A DNA stretch of 64,000 nt from Noviluteimonas sp052115395 (lineage in GTDB: Bacteria > Pseudomonadota > Gammaproteobacteria > Xanthomonadales > Xanthomonadaceae): NCBI GenBank assembly GCA_052115395.1, contig JBFRGO010000001.1. The stretch is one strand, 5' to 3'. A program made the position numbers and the translations under genes. Under the pieces are notes generated by a model. The model ran no database searches. It was not told the origin of the DNA and worked only from the letters and a program-made list of their open reading frames with translations. Shown here piece by piece: positions 50,421 to 58,580 of the stretch (positions are counted from its first letter, which is position 1; every line of letters begins with the position of its first letter).

Positions 50421-51784
50421 GCGGCGACACCTTGCTTGGCGACGACCGTGCCGGCGCGCTGGTCGTCGACCAGGAAACGCCCGTTGACGATCGCGTATTC
50501 GAATTCGTCCCAGAAGTGGTGCAGGAAGCCCTGCACCGGCCACGCGGCGGCTTCGCCGAACGCGCAGATGGTGTGGCCTTCGATCTGGCCCGCGGCGGCG
50601 CGCAACATCTGCAGGTCGTCGAGCGTGGCCTGCTTTTCGACGATGCGGGTGAGCATGCGGTACATCCAGCCGGTGCCTTCGCGGCACGGCGTGCACTGGC
50701 CGCAGCTTTCCTTGAAGTAGAAGCGCGCGATGCGCTGGCACGCACGCACCATGCAGGTGGTTTCGTCCATGACGATGACCGCACCCGAGCCCAGGCCCGA
50801 ACCGGCCTTCTGGATCGAGTCGTAGTCCATCGTGCAGGCCATCATCGCGTCGGCCGGCAACACCTTCATCGACGAACCGCCGGGGATCACGGCCTTGAGC
50901 TTGCGCCCGTCGCGCATGCCGCCGGCGAGCTGCAGCAGGTCGGCGAACGACGTGCCCAGGCGGATCTCGTAGTTGCCCGGCCTGGCCACGTGGCCCGACA
51001 CCGAGAACACCTTCGGCCCACCGTTGTTCGGCTTGCCCAGGTTGAGGAACCATTCCGCGCCGTTGCGCACGATCGCCGGCACCGACGCATAGGTTTCGGT
51101 GTTGTTGATCGTGGTCGGCTTGCCGTACAGGCCGAAGTTGGCCGGGAACGGCGGCTTGTAGCGCGGCTGCCCCTTCTTGCCTTCGAGCGATTCCATCAAG
51201 GCGGTTTCTTCGCCGCAGATGTACGCGCCGGCGCCGAGCACGTTGTACATGTCGATGTCCACGCCGCTGCCGAGCACGTTCTTGCCGAGCCAGCCGTTGG
51301 CGTAAGCCTCGCGCGTGGCCTCTTCCAGATGCTCGAAGGGCTCGTGGTGGAATTCACCGCGCAGGTAGTTGTACGCGGCCGGCGAACCGGTGGCGTAGCA
51401 GGCGATCGCCATGCCTTCGATCACCGCGTGCGGGTTGTAGCGCAGGATGTCGCGGTCCTTCGCCGTGCCCGGTTCGGATTCGTCGGAGTTGCACAGGATG
51501 TACTTGATGCCCGGACCCTTCGGCATGAAGGACCACTTCAGGCCGGTCGGGAAGCCCGCGCCGCCACGGCCGCGCAGGCCCGAGGCCTTGACCATCTCGA
51601 TCACGGCAGCGGGCTCGATCTTCTCTTCGAGGATCTTGCGCAGCGCGGCGTAACCGCCGGTCTTCAGATAGTTTTCATAGCTCCACGGCTTGTCGAAGTG
51701 CAGCGTCGTGTAGACGACGTTGTGCTCCTGCGGCGCGGGGCCGACGGGACCGGTGGGATCTGCGTAGTGACCGTGACCTGCCAT
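50417..51784 (-). CDS. nuoF: NADH-quinone oxidoreductase subunit F
   Basis: A 455-residue subunit that binds NADH, FMN and the [4Fe-4S] cluster N3. The glycine-rich NADH/FMN site is GLRGRGGAGFPTGLKWSFMP with CNSDESEPGTAKDRDILRYN, and AGAYICGEETALMESLEGKK is also conserved. The cluster ligands are CGQCTPCREGTGWMYRML and a later cysteine in HTICAFGEAAAWP. It lies 3 bases after nuoE and overlaps nuoG by 4 bases. Confidence 0.97.
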   Translation of the reverse strand: MAGHGHYADPTGPVGPAPQEHNVVYTTLHFDKPWSYENYLKTGGYAALRKILEEKIEPAAVIEMVKASGLRGRGGAGFPTGLKWSFMPKGPGIKYILCNSDESEPGTAKDRDILRYNPHAVIEGMAIACYATGSPAAYNYLRGEFHHEPFEHLEEATREAYANGWLGKNVLGSGVDIDMYNVLGAGAYICGEETALMESLEGKKGQPRYKPPFPANFGLYGKPTTINNTETYASVPAIVRNGAEWFLNLGKPNNGGPKVFSVSGHVARPGNYEIRLGTSFADLLQLAGGMRDGRKLKAVIPGGSSMKVLPADAMMACTMDYDSIQKAGSGLGSGAVIVMDETTCMVRACQRIARFYFKESCGQCTPCREGTGWMYRMLTRIVEKQATLDDLQMLRAAAGQIEGHTICAFGEAAAWPVQGFLHHFWDEFEYAIVNGRFLVDDQRAGTVVAKQGVAA

Positions 51785-51787
51785 GCG

Positions 51788-52315
51788 TTACTCCAGGCCG
51801 TCCAGGAGCTCGTCGACTTTCTGCGTCGAGAGCTTCTCGTGGTAGTGGCCGTTGATCACCATCATCGGCGCGCCGCAGCACGCGGCCAGGCATTCTTCTT
51901 CGCGCTTGAGGAAGATGCGACCGTCGCTCGTGCTTTCGCCGAGCTTGCAGCCGAGCTTCTTCTCTGCGTGCGCAACCAGGTCTTCGGCGCCGTTGAGCCA
52001 GCAGCTGATGTTCGTGCAGAAGGCGACGTTGTTGCGGCCGACCTTTTCGGTCTCGAACATCGAATAGAACGTGGCGACTTCGTACGCCCACACCGGCGGG
52101 ATCGACAGGTACCTGGCCACCGCGGCGATGAGCTCGTCGGTGAGCCAGCCGCCGTTCTGTTCCTGCGCGGCATGCAGCCCCTGCAGCACGGCCGACCGCT
52201 TGCGGTCCGCCGGGAACTTGGTGAGCCAGTGGTCGATGTGCGCACGCGTTGCGTCCGACAGCACTTGCTGCGGATCGACGTTGCGCGCGTTCTCGAAGTT
52301 GCCGGTCGCTCTCAT
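51788..52315 (-). CDS. nuoE: NADH-quinone oxidoreductase subunit E
   Basis: A 175-residue thioredoxin-like subunit with the [2Fe-2S] cluster N1a. The four ligands are in CTNISCWLNG (first pair) and CLAACCGAPMMVING (second pair). The N-terminal four-helix bundle contains GWLTDELIAAVARYLSIPPV and VATFYSMFETEKVGRN. It works with NuoF as the NADH-oxidising module. It follows nuoD after 43 bases and precedes nuoF by 3. Confidence 0.97.
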   Translation of the reverse strand: MRATGNFENARNVDPQQVLSDATRAHIDHWLTKFPADRKRSAVLQGLHAAQEQNGGWLTDELIAAVARYLSIPPVWAYEVATFYSMFETEKVGRNNVAFCTNISCWLNGAEDLVAHAEKKLGCKLGESTSDGRIFLKREEECLAACCGAPMMVINGHYHEKLSTQKVDELLDGLE

Positions 52316-52358
52316 CGGGTCTGCCTTGCTCGCATCTGTGTTGCCGATCGCGGTGCGA

Positions 52359-53660
52359 TCAGCGGTCGATCTCGCCGAACACCACGTCGTAGGTACCGAT
52401 CATCGCGACGACGTCGGCCAGCATGTGGCCACGCACCACCGCGTCCATCGACGAGAGGTGCGCGAAACCCGGCGCGCGCAACTTGCAGCGGAACGGCTTG
52501 TTGGCGCCGTCGCTGACCAGGTACACGCCGAATTCGCCCTTCGGTGCTTCCACCGCCGAGTACGTCTCCCCTGCCGGGACGCAATACCCTTCGGTGAACA
52601 GCTTGAAGTGGTGGATCAGGGCTTCCATGTCGTCCTTCATCTCCTCGCGGGAGGGAGGCGCGACCTTGTAGTTGTCCAGCATCACCGGGCCAGGGTTGGC
52701 CTGCAGCCACTTCACGCACTGGGCGATGATGCGGTTGGACTGGCGCATTTCGGCCACGCGCACCAGGTAACGGTCGTAGCAGTCGCCGTTGGTGCCGAGC
52801 GGAATGTCGAAGTCGACTTCGGCGTACTTGGCGTAGGGCTGCTTCTTGCGCAGGTCCCATGCCAGGCCCGAACCGCGGACCATCGGGCCGCTCATGCCCC
52901 ACGCGAGCGCATCTTCCGGCGACACCACGCCGATGCCGACGGTGCGCTGCTTCCAGATGCGGTTCTCGGTGAGCAGCGTCTCGTATTCGTCGACGCGCTT
53001 CGGGAAATCCTGGGTGAAGCGATCCAGGTAATCGAGCAGCGAGCCTTCGCGCCATTCGTTGAAGCGCTTGAGCTTCTGGCCCTTTCGCCACGGCGACTCG
53101 CGGTACTTCGGCATGTGGTCCGGCAGGTCGCGATACACGCCGCCGGGGCGGTAGTACGTGGCGTGCATGCGCGCGCCCGACACCGCTTCGTAGACGTCCA
53201 TCAGCTCTTCGCGTTCGCGGAATGCGTAGAGGAACACCGCCATCGCGCCGAGGTCGAGCGCGCTGGAACCGACCCACATCAGGTGGTTCAGGATGCGCGT
53301 GATCTCGTCGAACATCGTCCGGATCCACTGCGCGCGTTCCGGTGCCTCGATGCCCAGCAGCGTTTCGATGCCGCGCACGTAGGCGTGCTCGTTGCACATC
53401 ATCGAGACGTAATCCAGGCGATCCATGTAACCGATCGACTGGTTGAAAGGCTTGGATTCGGCGAGCTTCTCGGTGCCGCGATGCAGCAGGCCGATGTGCG
53501 GATCGGCGCGCTGCACGATTTCGCCATCCATTTCCAGGATCAGGCGAAGCACGCCGTGCGCGGCCGGGTGCTGCGGGCCGAAGTTGAGCGTGTAGTTGCG
53601 GATCTCGGCGTTGTTCAGGCCCGAGGTGTTGGTGACGGACGGCAGCATCTGGGCGCTCAC
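52359..53660 (-). CDS. nuoD: NADH-quinone oxidoreductase subunit D
   Basis: 433 residues, the hydrogenase-like 49 kDa subunit forming the quinone site with NuoB. It contains NFGPQHPAAHGVLRLILEMD, ADPHIGLLHRGTEKLAESK, RILNHLMWVGSSALDLGAMA and GARMHATYYRPGGVYRDLP. The GTG at 53660 overlaps the nuoC stop (GTGA) and is preferred on that ground; ATG 53648 would drop four residues. nuoC and nuoD are separate genes here, unlike the nuoCD fusion of E. coli. Confidence 0.96.
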   Translation of the reverse strand: MSAQMLPSVTNTSGLNNAEIRNYTLNFGPQHPAAHGVLRLILEMDGEIVQRADPHIGLLHRGTEKLAESKPFNQSIGYMDRLDYVSMMCNEHAYVRGIETLLGIEAPERAQWIRTMFDEITRILNHLMWVGSSALDLGAMAVFLYAFREREELMDVYEAVSGARMHATYYRPGGVYRDLPDHMPKYRESPWRKGQKLKRFNEWREGSLLDYLDRFTQDFPKRVDEYETLLTENRIWKQRTVGIGVVSPEDALAWGMSGPMVRGSGLAWDLRKKQPYAKYAEVDFDIPLGTNGDCYDRYLVRVAEMRQSNRIIAQCVKWLQANPGPVMLDNYKVAPPSREEMKDDMEALIHHFKLFTEGYCVPAGETYSAVEAPKGEFGVYLVSDGANKPFRCKLRAPGFAHLSSMDAVVRGHMLADVVAMIGTYDVVFGEIDR

Positions 53661-54394
53661 TTTCGCGCCTCCTTCTCTTCGCCGGCGGCGGTGGCATAGC
53701 GCGCGTCGTCGCGGATCACGCGCGGCACGCCCACGCGCGGTTCGACGGACGTCACGGGCTCGTACACCACGCGCTGGCGTTCGTTGTCGTAACGGACTTC
53801 GACGTTGCCGATCAGCGGGAAATCCTTGCGGAACGGATGACCGACGAAGCCGTAGTCGGTGAGGATGCGGCGCAGGTCCGGATGCCCTTCGAACAGGATG
53901 CCGAACATGTCGAAGGCTTCGCGTTCGAACCAGTTCACGCCCGGCCACAGGTCGACGATCGAAGGCACGACCGGCAAGGCGTCGTCGGCGGCGAAGGTGC
54001 GCACGCGCAGGCGCTGGTTGTGCTGCATCGACATCAGGTGCGCGACGGCGGCGAAACGGCGGTTCGGCGCCGGTTCTTCCTGCAGGCCGCTGGGTTGTTC
54101 GCCCCACTTGAAGCGACCCGGGCCGCGGCCTTCGACGCCACGGCTGAAGCCTTCGGACGAAACGTCGGTGGTGTCCCACTCGTCGTTGCCGAAACCGAGG
54201 TAGTCCACGCCGCACACATCCATGCACTGTTCGAAGCCGAAGGTGTCGCGCAGCTCGGTGCACGCGGCGTGCCATGCCGTCGGCGGCACTTCGAGCGTGA
54301 TTTCGTTGCGCGGCGCGGCGACGCTGACCACCGCGCCATCGAAGCGCGCGTCGGAAAAGTGCGCGCGCAGGCGCTCGACGAAGGCGGTGCTCAT
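53657..54394 (-). CDS. nuoC: NADH-quinone oxidoreductase subunit C
   Basis: 245 residues, the 30 kDa subunit of the peripheral arm. The family signature is in WFEREAFDMFGILFEGHPDL followed by RRILTDYGFVGHPFRKDFPL. An insertion-like, charged segment (about residues 75-110, SSEGFSRGVEGRGPGRFKWG) precedes it. The start overlaps the nuoB stop (ATGA). The 12-residue lysine/glutamate-rich tail ends in the nuoD overlap. Confidence 0.95.
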   Translation of the reverse strand: MSTAFVERLRAHFSDARFDGAVVSVAAPRNEITLEVPPTAWHAACTELRDTFGFEQCMDVCGVDYLGFGNDEWDTTDVSSEGFSRGVEGRGPGRFKWGEQPSGLQEEPAPNRRFAAVAHLMSMQHNQRLRVRTFAADDALPVVPSIVDLWPGVNWFEREAFDMFGILFEGHPDLRRILTDYGFVGHPFRKDFPLIGNVEVRYDNERQRVVYEPVTSVEPRVGVPRVIRDDARYATAAGEEKEARK

Positions 54395-54990
54395 GCGGTG
54401 GCGCCCTGCTTGCCGGCGATGTCGGTGCGCGGGCCGGTGAACGGCGAGGATTCGTTGCGGCGGATCTTCTTCTGCAATTGCAGGATGCCGTAGACGAGCG
54501 CTTCGGCCGTCGGCGGGCAACCCGGCACGTAGATGTCGACCGGCACGATGCGGTCGCAACCACGCACGACGGCGTAGGAATAGTGGTAGTAACCACCGCC
54601 GTTGGCGCAGCTGCCCATCGAGATGACCCACTTCGGGTCGGGCATCTGGTCGTAGACCTTGCGCAGCGCGGGCGCCATCTTGTTGACCAGCGTGCCGGCC
54701 ACGATCATCACGTCGGACTGGCGCGGCGAAGGACGGAACACCACGCCGTAGCGGTCCAGGTCCAGGCGCGCGGCGCCGGCGTGCATCATTTCCACCGCGC
54801 AGCACGCCAGGCCGAAGGTCATCGGCCACATCGAACCGGTGCGCGCCCAATTCCACAGCGCGTCGAAGCTCGTGGTGACGAAGCCCTGCTCGAGCAACGG
54901 GTTCTCGCCTTCCGGGCGCAGGATGTCGCCGACGCGATCGTCCGGCAGCGGGTTGTGCATCAACCCCGAAACAGTTTGGATCACTCCCAT
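54391..54990 (-). CDS. nuoB: NADH-quinone oxidoreductase subunit B
   Basis: 199 residues, carrying cluster N2, the [4Fe-4S] centre that reduces quinone. Ligands: the tandem cysteines in FGLACCAVEMMHAGAARLDL, the cysteine of SMGSCANGGGYYHYSYAVVR, and that of VPGCPPTAEALVYGILQLQK. The ATG at 54990 lies inside the nuoA coding end (10-base overlap), and its stop overlaps nuoC. It is the equivalent of mitochondrial PSST. Confidence 0.97.
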   Translation of the reverse strand: MGVIQTVSGLMHNPLPDDRVGDILRPEGENPLLEQGFVTTSFDALWNWARTGSMWPMTFGLACCAVEMMHAGAARLDLDRYGVVFRPSPRQSDVMIVAGTLVNKMAPALRKVYDQMPDPKWVISMGSCANGGGYYHYSYAVVRGCDRIVPVDIYVPGCPPTAEALVYGILQLQKKIRRNESSPFTGPRTDIAGKQGATA

Positions 54991-55337
54991 TCGAGTGCGC
55001 CCTTCTTCCAGACGTAGACGAAACCGATCACCAGCAGCGCGAGGAACACGCCCATCTCCACCAGGCCGAACACGCCGAGCTCGCGGAACACGAGCGCCCA
55101 GGGGAAGACGAACGCGATTTCCAGGTCGAAGACGATGAACAGGATCGCGATGAGGTAATAACGCACGTCGAACTGCATGCGCGCGTCTTCGAATGCGTTG
55201 AAGCCGCACTCGTAAGGAGAAAGCTTTTCGGCGCTGGGGCGCTTGGGCCCGAGCACGTTGCCCACGACGATCAGGGCGACACCGATGCCAAGGGCGACGA
55301 TCAGGAACAGCAGGGTCGGCAGATATTCAGCCAGCAC
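54981..55337 (-). CDS. nuoA: NADH-quinone oxidoreductase subunit A
   Basis: 118 residues with three membrane helices (ND3 equivalent). The conserved loop KLSPYECGFNAFEDARMQFD contains the cysteine region that moves during complex I activation, followed by FDVRYYLIAILFIVFDLEIA. The start is a GTG at 55337 with AGAGG 7 bases upstream. It is first in the nuoABCDEFGHIJKLMN operon, which here has the full 14 genes in standard order. Confidence 0.95.
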   Translation of the reverse strand: MLAEYLPTLLFLIVALGIGVALIVVGNVLGPKRPSAEKLSPYECGFNAFEDARMQFDVRYYLIAILFIVFDLEIAFVFPWALVFRELGVFGLVEMGVFLALLVIGFVYVWKKGALEWE

Positions 55338-55387
55338 GCTCGCACCTCTGGATTCGCTCGTGGGCAGGGGGCTCGCACGAGCCGGCT

Positions 55388-55417
55388 ATTGTAACGGGGC
55401 ACGCACGAGGACAACCA
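55388..55417 (-). promoter_or_regulatory. Candidate nuo operon promoter
   Basis: On the - strand a good -10 TACAAT (55393-55388) is preceded by TGGTTG (55417-55412, 18-base spacer) or by TTGTCC (55414-55409, 15-base spacer). It lies between the tRNA-Leu terminator and nuoA. Confidence 0.55.
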
Positions 55418-55432
55418 GCCTTGTGGACTCTC

Positions 55433-55462
55433 GAGTACAAAAAAACCCGCGCGAGGCGGGTT
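55433..55462 (-). terminator. Intrinsic terminator after tRNA-Leu
   Basis: Stem AACCCGC/GCGGGTT (55444-55450 with 55456-55462) and, on the - strand, a run of seven T followed by GTAC. Confidence 0.85.
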
Positions 55463-55470
55463 GTTTTGTT

Positions 55471-55555
55471 TGGTGCCCAAGGGGGGACTCGAACCCCCAC
55501 GACCGAAGCCGCTACCACCTCAAGGTAGTGCGTCTACCAATTCCGCCACCTGGGC
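55471..55555 (-). tRNA. tRNA-Leu (anticodon GAG)
   Basis: 85 bases with encoded CCA. The acceptor stem is GCCCAGG/CTTGGGC (one G-U pair), the anticodon loop TTGAGGT is closed by CTACC/GGTAG, and a long class II variable arm follows. It stands between secG and nuoA with its own promoter and terminator; a leucine tRNA after secG is also found in E. coli. Confidence 0.96.
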
Positions 55556-55597
55556 AATCAGGTCCCGCATCGCGCATCGCGCGCTGCGGAGTTCGAC

Positions 55598-55626
55598 ATT
55601 GTATGTCGTAACAATCGTGGTGCGAA
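55598..55626 (-). promoter_or_regulatory. Candidate promoter of tRNA-Leu
   Basis: On the - strand: TTCGCA (55626-55621), a 17-base spacer and TACAAT (55603-55598), 42 bases before the tRNA. Confidence 0.45.
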
Positions 55627-55637
55627 GACTCGCGCCG

Positions 55638-56057
55638 TTATTTCGTCGTCGCCGCCGCCGGTGCCGCGGGCACTGCGCCGTTCGCCGTCGGCGCTGCCGT
55701 GTTGGCGGCAGGCGCGGCAGGCACGGCCGTGTTGGCCGGCGGCTGCGCGGCCGGGGCCGACGGCACGCCCGACATCAGGCCCAGGTCCGCCTGCGCCTTC
55801 TGCGCTTCGGCCGGCGCCTTCACGCTGTGCGTGAAGTGCCAGCCCATGAACAGGGCGATGCAGAAGAAGGAAATCGCGAGCCACTTTGTGCTCTTGGACA
55901 GGAAGTTGCCCGCGCCGCGCGAACCGAACACCGTCGCCGACGCACCCGCGCCGAAACCGGAACCGGCCTGCGCACCCGCGCCGCGCTGCATCAGGATGAG
56001 CACGATCATCGCGACCGCGATGAGCACGTACAGCACGTTGAGGATCGTCATCAACAT
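55638..56057 (-). CDS. secG: Protein-export membrane protein SecG
   Basis: 139 residues. SecG is the small accessory subunit of the SecYEG translocon. Two membrane helices (LNVLYVLIAVAMIVLILMQ and WLAISFFCIALFMGWHF) flank the glycine-rich loop GAGAQAGSGFGAGASATVFG typical of the family. The C-terminal half is a low-complexity alanine/proline tail (AAPAANTAAPTANGAVPAAP) common in this group. It lies 23 bases after tpiA and upstream of tRNA-Leu. Confidence 0.94.
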   Translation of the reverse strand: MLMTILNVLYVLIAVAMIVLILMQRGAGAQAGSGFGAGASATVFGSRGAGNFLSKSTKWLAISFFCIALFMGWHFTHSVKAPAEAQKAQADLGLMSGVPSAPAAQPPANTAVPAAPAANTAAPTANGAVPAAPAAATTK

Positions 56058-56080
56058 CGGGAGGGAACTCTGCCTTTGGC

Positions 56081-56830
56081 TCAGGCCGCCGCGTCTGCGA
56101 TGGCCAGGAAATCACGGGCGACGAGGGAGGCGCCGCCCACCAGCCCGCCGTCGACGTCGGGCTGCGAGAACAGCGCCTTCGCGTTGTCGGGCTTCACGCT
56201 GCCCCCGTAGAGGATGGGCAGCAAGCCGGCAATGTTAGCAGAGCGCGAAGCGACCTCGCCACGAATGAAGGCGTGGACCGCCTGCGCCTGTTCCGGGCTG
56301 GCCGTACGGCCGGTTCCGATCGCCCAGACCGGCTCGTAGGCGATGACCGCGCCGTCCAGGGCCTCTTTGCCGCCCAGGGCGAACACCGCCTCCAGCTGCT
56401 CTTCGATGCGCCATTCGGTCTGGCCGGCTTCCCGCTCGCGGAGGGTTTCGCCCACGCAGAGGATCGGAATGAGCCCCGCCCGCTTGGCCGCGAAGAACTT
56501 CTGTGCGACCAGGGCGCTGGATTCCCCGTGGTATTGCCGGCGCTCGGAATGCCCGACCAGGCCGTATTTGGCGCCGACATCCAGCAGCATCGCGGCCGAG
56601 ACCTCGCCGGTGTAGGCGCCCTTCTCGTTCACGCTCACGTCCTGCGCCCCGAACGACACCCCGCGCTCGCCGAAGTGTTCGACCAACTCGCCCAGGTAGG
56701 GCAGCGGCGGCAGCACCACGCGCTCCACGCCCGCCGCGGGCGCGACGCTGGCGATCTCTTCCACGAGCCCGCAGGCGAAGTTGCGATCGCCATGCAGTTT
56801 CCAGTTGCCCGCCACGATCTTGCGACGCAT
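56081..56830 (-). CDS. tpiA: Triosephosphate isomerase
   Basis: A 249-residue TIM barrel that interconverts dihydroxyacetone phosphate and glyceraldehyde 3-phosphate. Active-site residues: N9 and K11 in AGNWKLHGD, the electrophilic histidine in GLVGHSERRQYHGES, and the catalytic glutamate in VIAYEPVWAIGTGRTASPEQ. The phosphate loop is in ILYGGSVKPDNAKAL. ATG 56830 gives the canonical MRRKIVAGNWKLH. It shares a transcript with secG. Confidence 0.97.
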   Translation of the reverse strand: MRRKIVAGNWKLHGDRNFACGLVEEIASVAPAAGVERVVLPPLPYLGELVEHFGERGVSFGAQDVSVNEKGAYTGEVSAAMLLDVGAKYGLVGHSERRQYHGESSALVAQKFFAAKRAGLIPILCVGETLREREAGQTEWRIEEQLEAVFALGGKEALDGAVIAYEPVWAIGTGRTASPEQAQAVHAFIRGEVASRSANIAGLLPILYGGSVKPDNAKALFSQPDVDGGLVGGASLVARDFLAIADAAA

Positions 56831-56865
56831 GTGCTGCCTTCCGGGAATGAACCGTCAAGCGCGCA

Positions 56866-56892
56866 AGTCTATCGCAGCGCAAACCGGGGCAA
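56866..56892 (-). promoter_or_regulatory. Candidate promoter of tpiA
   Basis: On the - strand: TTGCCC (56892-56887), a short 15-base spacer and TAGACT (56871-56866), 35 bases before the start codon. Confidence 0.45.
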
Positions 56893-56907
56893 GGCTATGA
56901 TCGGGCG

Positions 56908-57597
56908 ATGTCGATGCTCCGCCCGCCCGCACGCCCGACGCTCCCCGTCCTGCCCTATCGCAAGCCCACGCAGGGACGCGACTACTGGGTGTTCGACGAC
57001 GTCCTGCCCGATCCCGACGCCGTGCGAACCCGCACGCTCGCGCGCACCGACTGGATCGAGGGCTATCCGCACAAACCCGAGTCGTGGCCGGGCATGCGCG
57101 TGATGCCGGGCCTGTCGCCGGAGGAGCTGGCGATCGTCGAAACCCTGGTGCGCAAGGCCACGGGCGTCGACAAGCTCTGGGTCGAATCGGCACCGGACGG
57201 CGCGCACCTCAACCACAACTGCATCCAGGTCGTCGGCGCCGAGGAATGCGAGACGCGGCCGCACACCGACTCGCGCGCCCTGTGCCGTTTCGCCGCCGTG
57301 CTCTATCTCAACCCGAACGTCCCCGACGACTGCGGCACGACCTTCTACCGCCAGCGCCTGGCCGGCGGGCAACGCGGCGGGAACATCGTGATGCCGCCGC
57401 ACCAGACGCTCGTGCAGGCGCTGGGCACGCGCTTCGTGCCGCCGGAGTCGTTCGCCGAAGACATCGCCGTCGCGCATCGCTTCAATCGGTTGCTGCTGTA
57501 TCGCGCGAACCTGATGCACAGCGCCACGGCGTATCACGGCCGCACGCTTGCGGAGAAGCGCATGGCGGCGGTGTTTTTCTGGATGGCGAAGGCGTAG
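56908..57597 (+). CDS. DUF6445-family protein, probable Fe(II)/2-oxoglutarate-type oxygenase fold
   Basis: 229 residues. A jelly-roll oxygenase pattern is visible: H119 and D121 in TRPHTDSRALCRFAAVLYLN, a glycine-rich turn CGTTFYRQRLAGG, and a distal histidine H204 in LLLYRANLMHSATAYHGRTL followed by an arginine. This H-x-D...H arrangement resembles prolyl-4-hydroxylase-like enzymes and matches proteins annotated DUF6445 (recognised from memory, not searched). The substrate is unknown. It is a single gene, divergent from tpiA and convergent with the oxygenase at 57607, with only 9 bases between their stops. Confidence 0.72.
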   Translation: MSMLRPPARPTLPVLPYRKPTQGRDYWVFDDVLPDPDAVRTRTLARTDWIEGYPHKPESWPGMRVMPGLSPEELAIVETLVRKATGVDKLWVESAPDGAHLNHNCIQVVGAEECETRPHTDSRALCRFAAVLYLNPNVPDDCGTTFYRQRLAGGQRGGNIVMPPHQTLVQALGTRFVPPESFAEDIAVAHRFNRLLLYRANLMHSATAYHGRTLAEKRMAAVFFWMAKA

Positions 57598-57606
57598 GCG
57601 ACGCGC

Positions 57607-58566
57607 TTATTTCAGTTTGATCTCGCGCAGGCGTTCTTCGAGATAGCCCTGTGCGGTGATCGCTTCGGGATAACGCGACGGATTGTCGGCGCCCACGCAC
57701 GAATCGAGCACGTCGATCAGGAAATCCGGATTCGGGTGCAGGAAGAAGGGCGTGGAGTAGCGCGGCTGGCGCGCGAGTTCGCCCGGCGGGTTGACCACGC
57801 GATGCGTCGTCGAGGGATACACGTGGTTGGTCAGGCGCTGCAGCATGTCGCCGATGTTGACGACGATGGTGTCGGCGTCCGAGGTGAACGGCACCCACTC
57901 GCCCGTGCGCGATTTCACTTCCAGCCCGGCCGCACTCGCGCCGACCAGCAGCGTGATCAGGTTGATGTCTTCATGCGCACCGGCGCGCACGTTCGGGATG
58001 TCGTGCGTGGTGATCGGCGGATAGTGGATCGGCCGCAGGATCGAATTGCCGTAGTGCGTCTTGTCGACGAAATAGTCTTCCGGCAAGCCGATGTGCAGCG
58101 CGAGCGCCGCGAGCACCTGCGCGCCGAGCTGGTCGAGCGCCTGGTACAGGCCGTAGCCGACGTCGCGGAACTCCGGGATTTCATCCGGCCACAGGTTGGC
58201 CTGCATCACGTCGGCGCAATGATGGTCGCGCGGGATCTCGCGGCCGATGTGCCAGAACTCCTTGAGATCGTGGTGCTGCGCGCCCTTCGCGGTTTCCACG
58301 CCGAAGGGCGTATACCCGCGCGCGCCGCCGCCACCGGCGACGTGGTACTGGCGCTTGGTGTCTTCGGGCAAGTCGAAGAAGCGCTGGAACAAGTCGTACG
58401 CGCGGTCGATCAGCTCCTGCGGGATACCGTGGTTACGGATGCCGGCGAAGCCCCATTCGCGATAGGCGTTGCCCAGTTCCGCGACGAATGCGTCGCGGTC
58501 TTCGGGGCTTTTCGGATGGGTGAAGCGCGCGATGTCGAGCGTGGGAATACGGATTTCGGAAGTCAT
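57607..58566 (-). CDS. Isopenicillin N synthase-family 2-oxoglutarate/Fe(II) oxygenase
   Basis: 319 residues. The N-terminal DIOX_N domain (IPTLDIARFT, GFAGIRNHGIPQELIDRAYD) is followed by the 2OG-Fe(II) domain with H198 and D200 in RAGAHEDINLITLLVGASA, distal H255 in YPSTTHRVVNPP, and the 2-oxoglutarate-binding R269-x-S271 in QPRYSTPFF. Family members act on amino acids, peptides or small hydrophobic molecules; no biosynthetic cluster is nearby. It begins 14 bases after glmM on the same strand, so it is probably the last gene of an accD-glmM transcript. Confidence 0.87.
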   Translation of the reverse strand: MTSEIRIPTLDIARFTHPKSPEDRDAFVAELGNAYREWGFAGIRNHGIPQELIDRAYDLFQRFFDLPEDTKRQYHVAGGGGARGYTPFGVETAKGAQHHDLKEFWHIGREIPRDHHCADVMQANLWPDEIPEFRDVGYGLYQALDQLGAQVLAALALHIGLPEDYFVDKTHYGNSILRPIHYPPITTHDIPNVRAGAHEDINLITLLVGASAAGLEVKSRTGEWVPFTSDADTIVVNIGDMLQRLTNHVYPSTTHRVVNPPGELARQPRYSTPFFLHPNPDFLIDVLDSCVGADNPSRYPEAITAQGYLEERLREIKLK

Positions 58567-58580
58567 CTGTCGTTCGTTGA

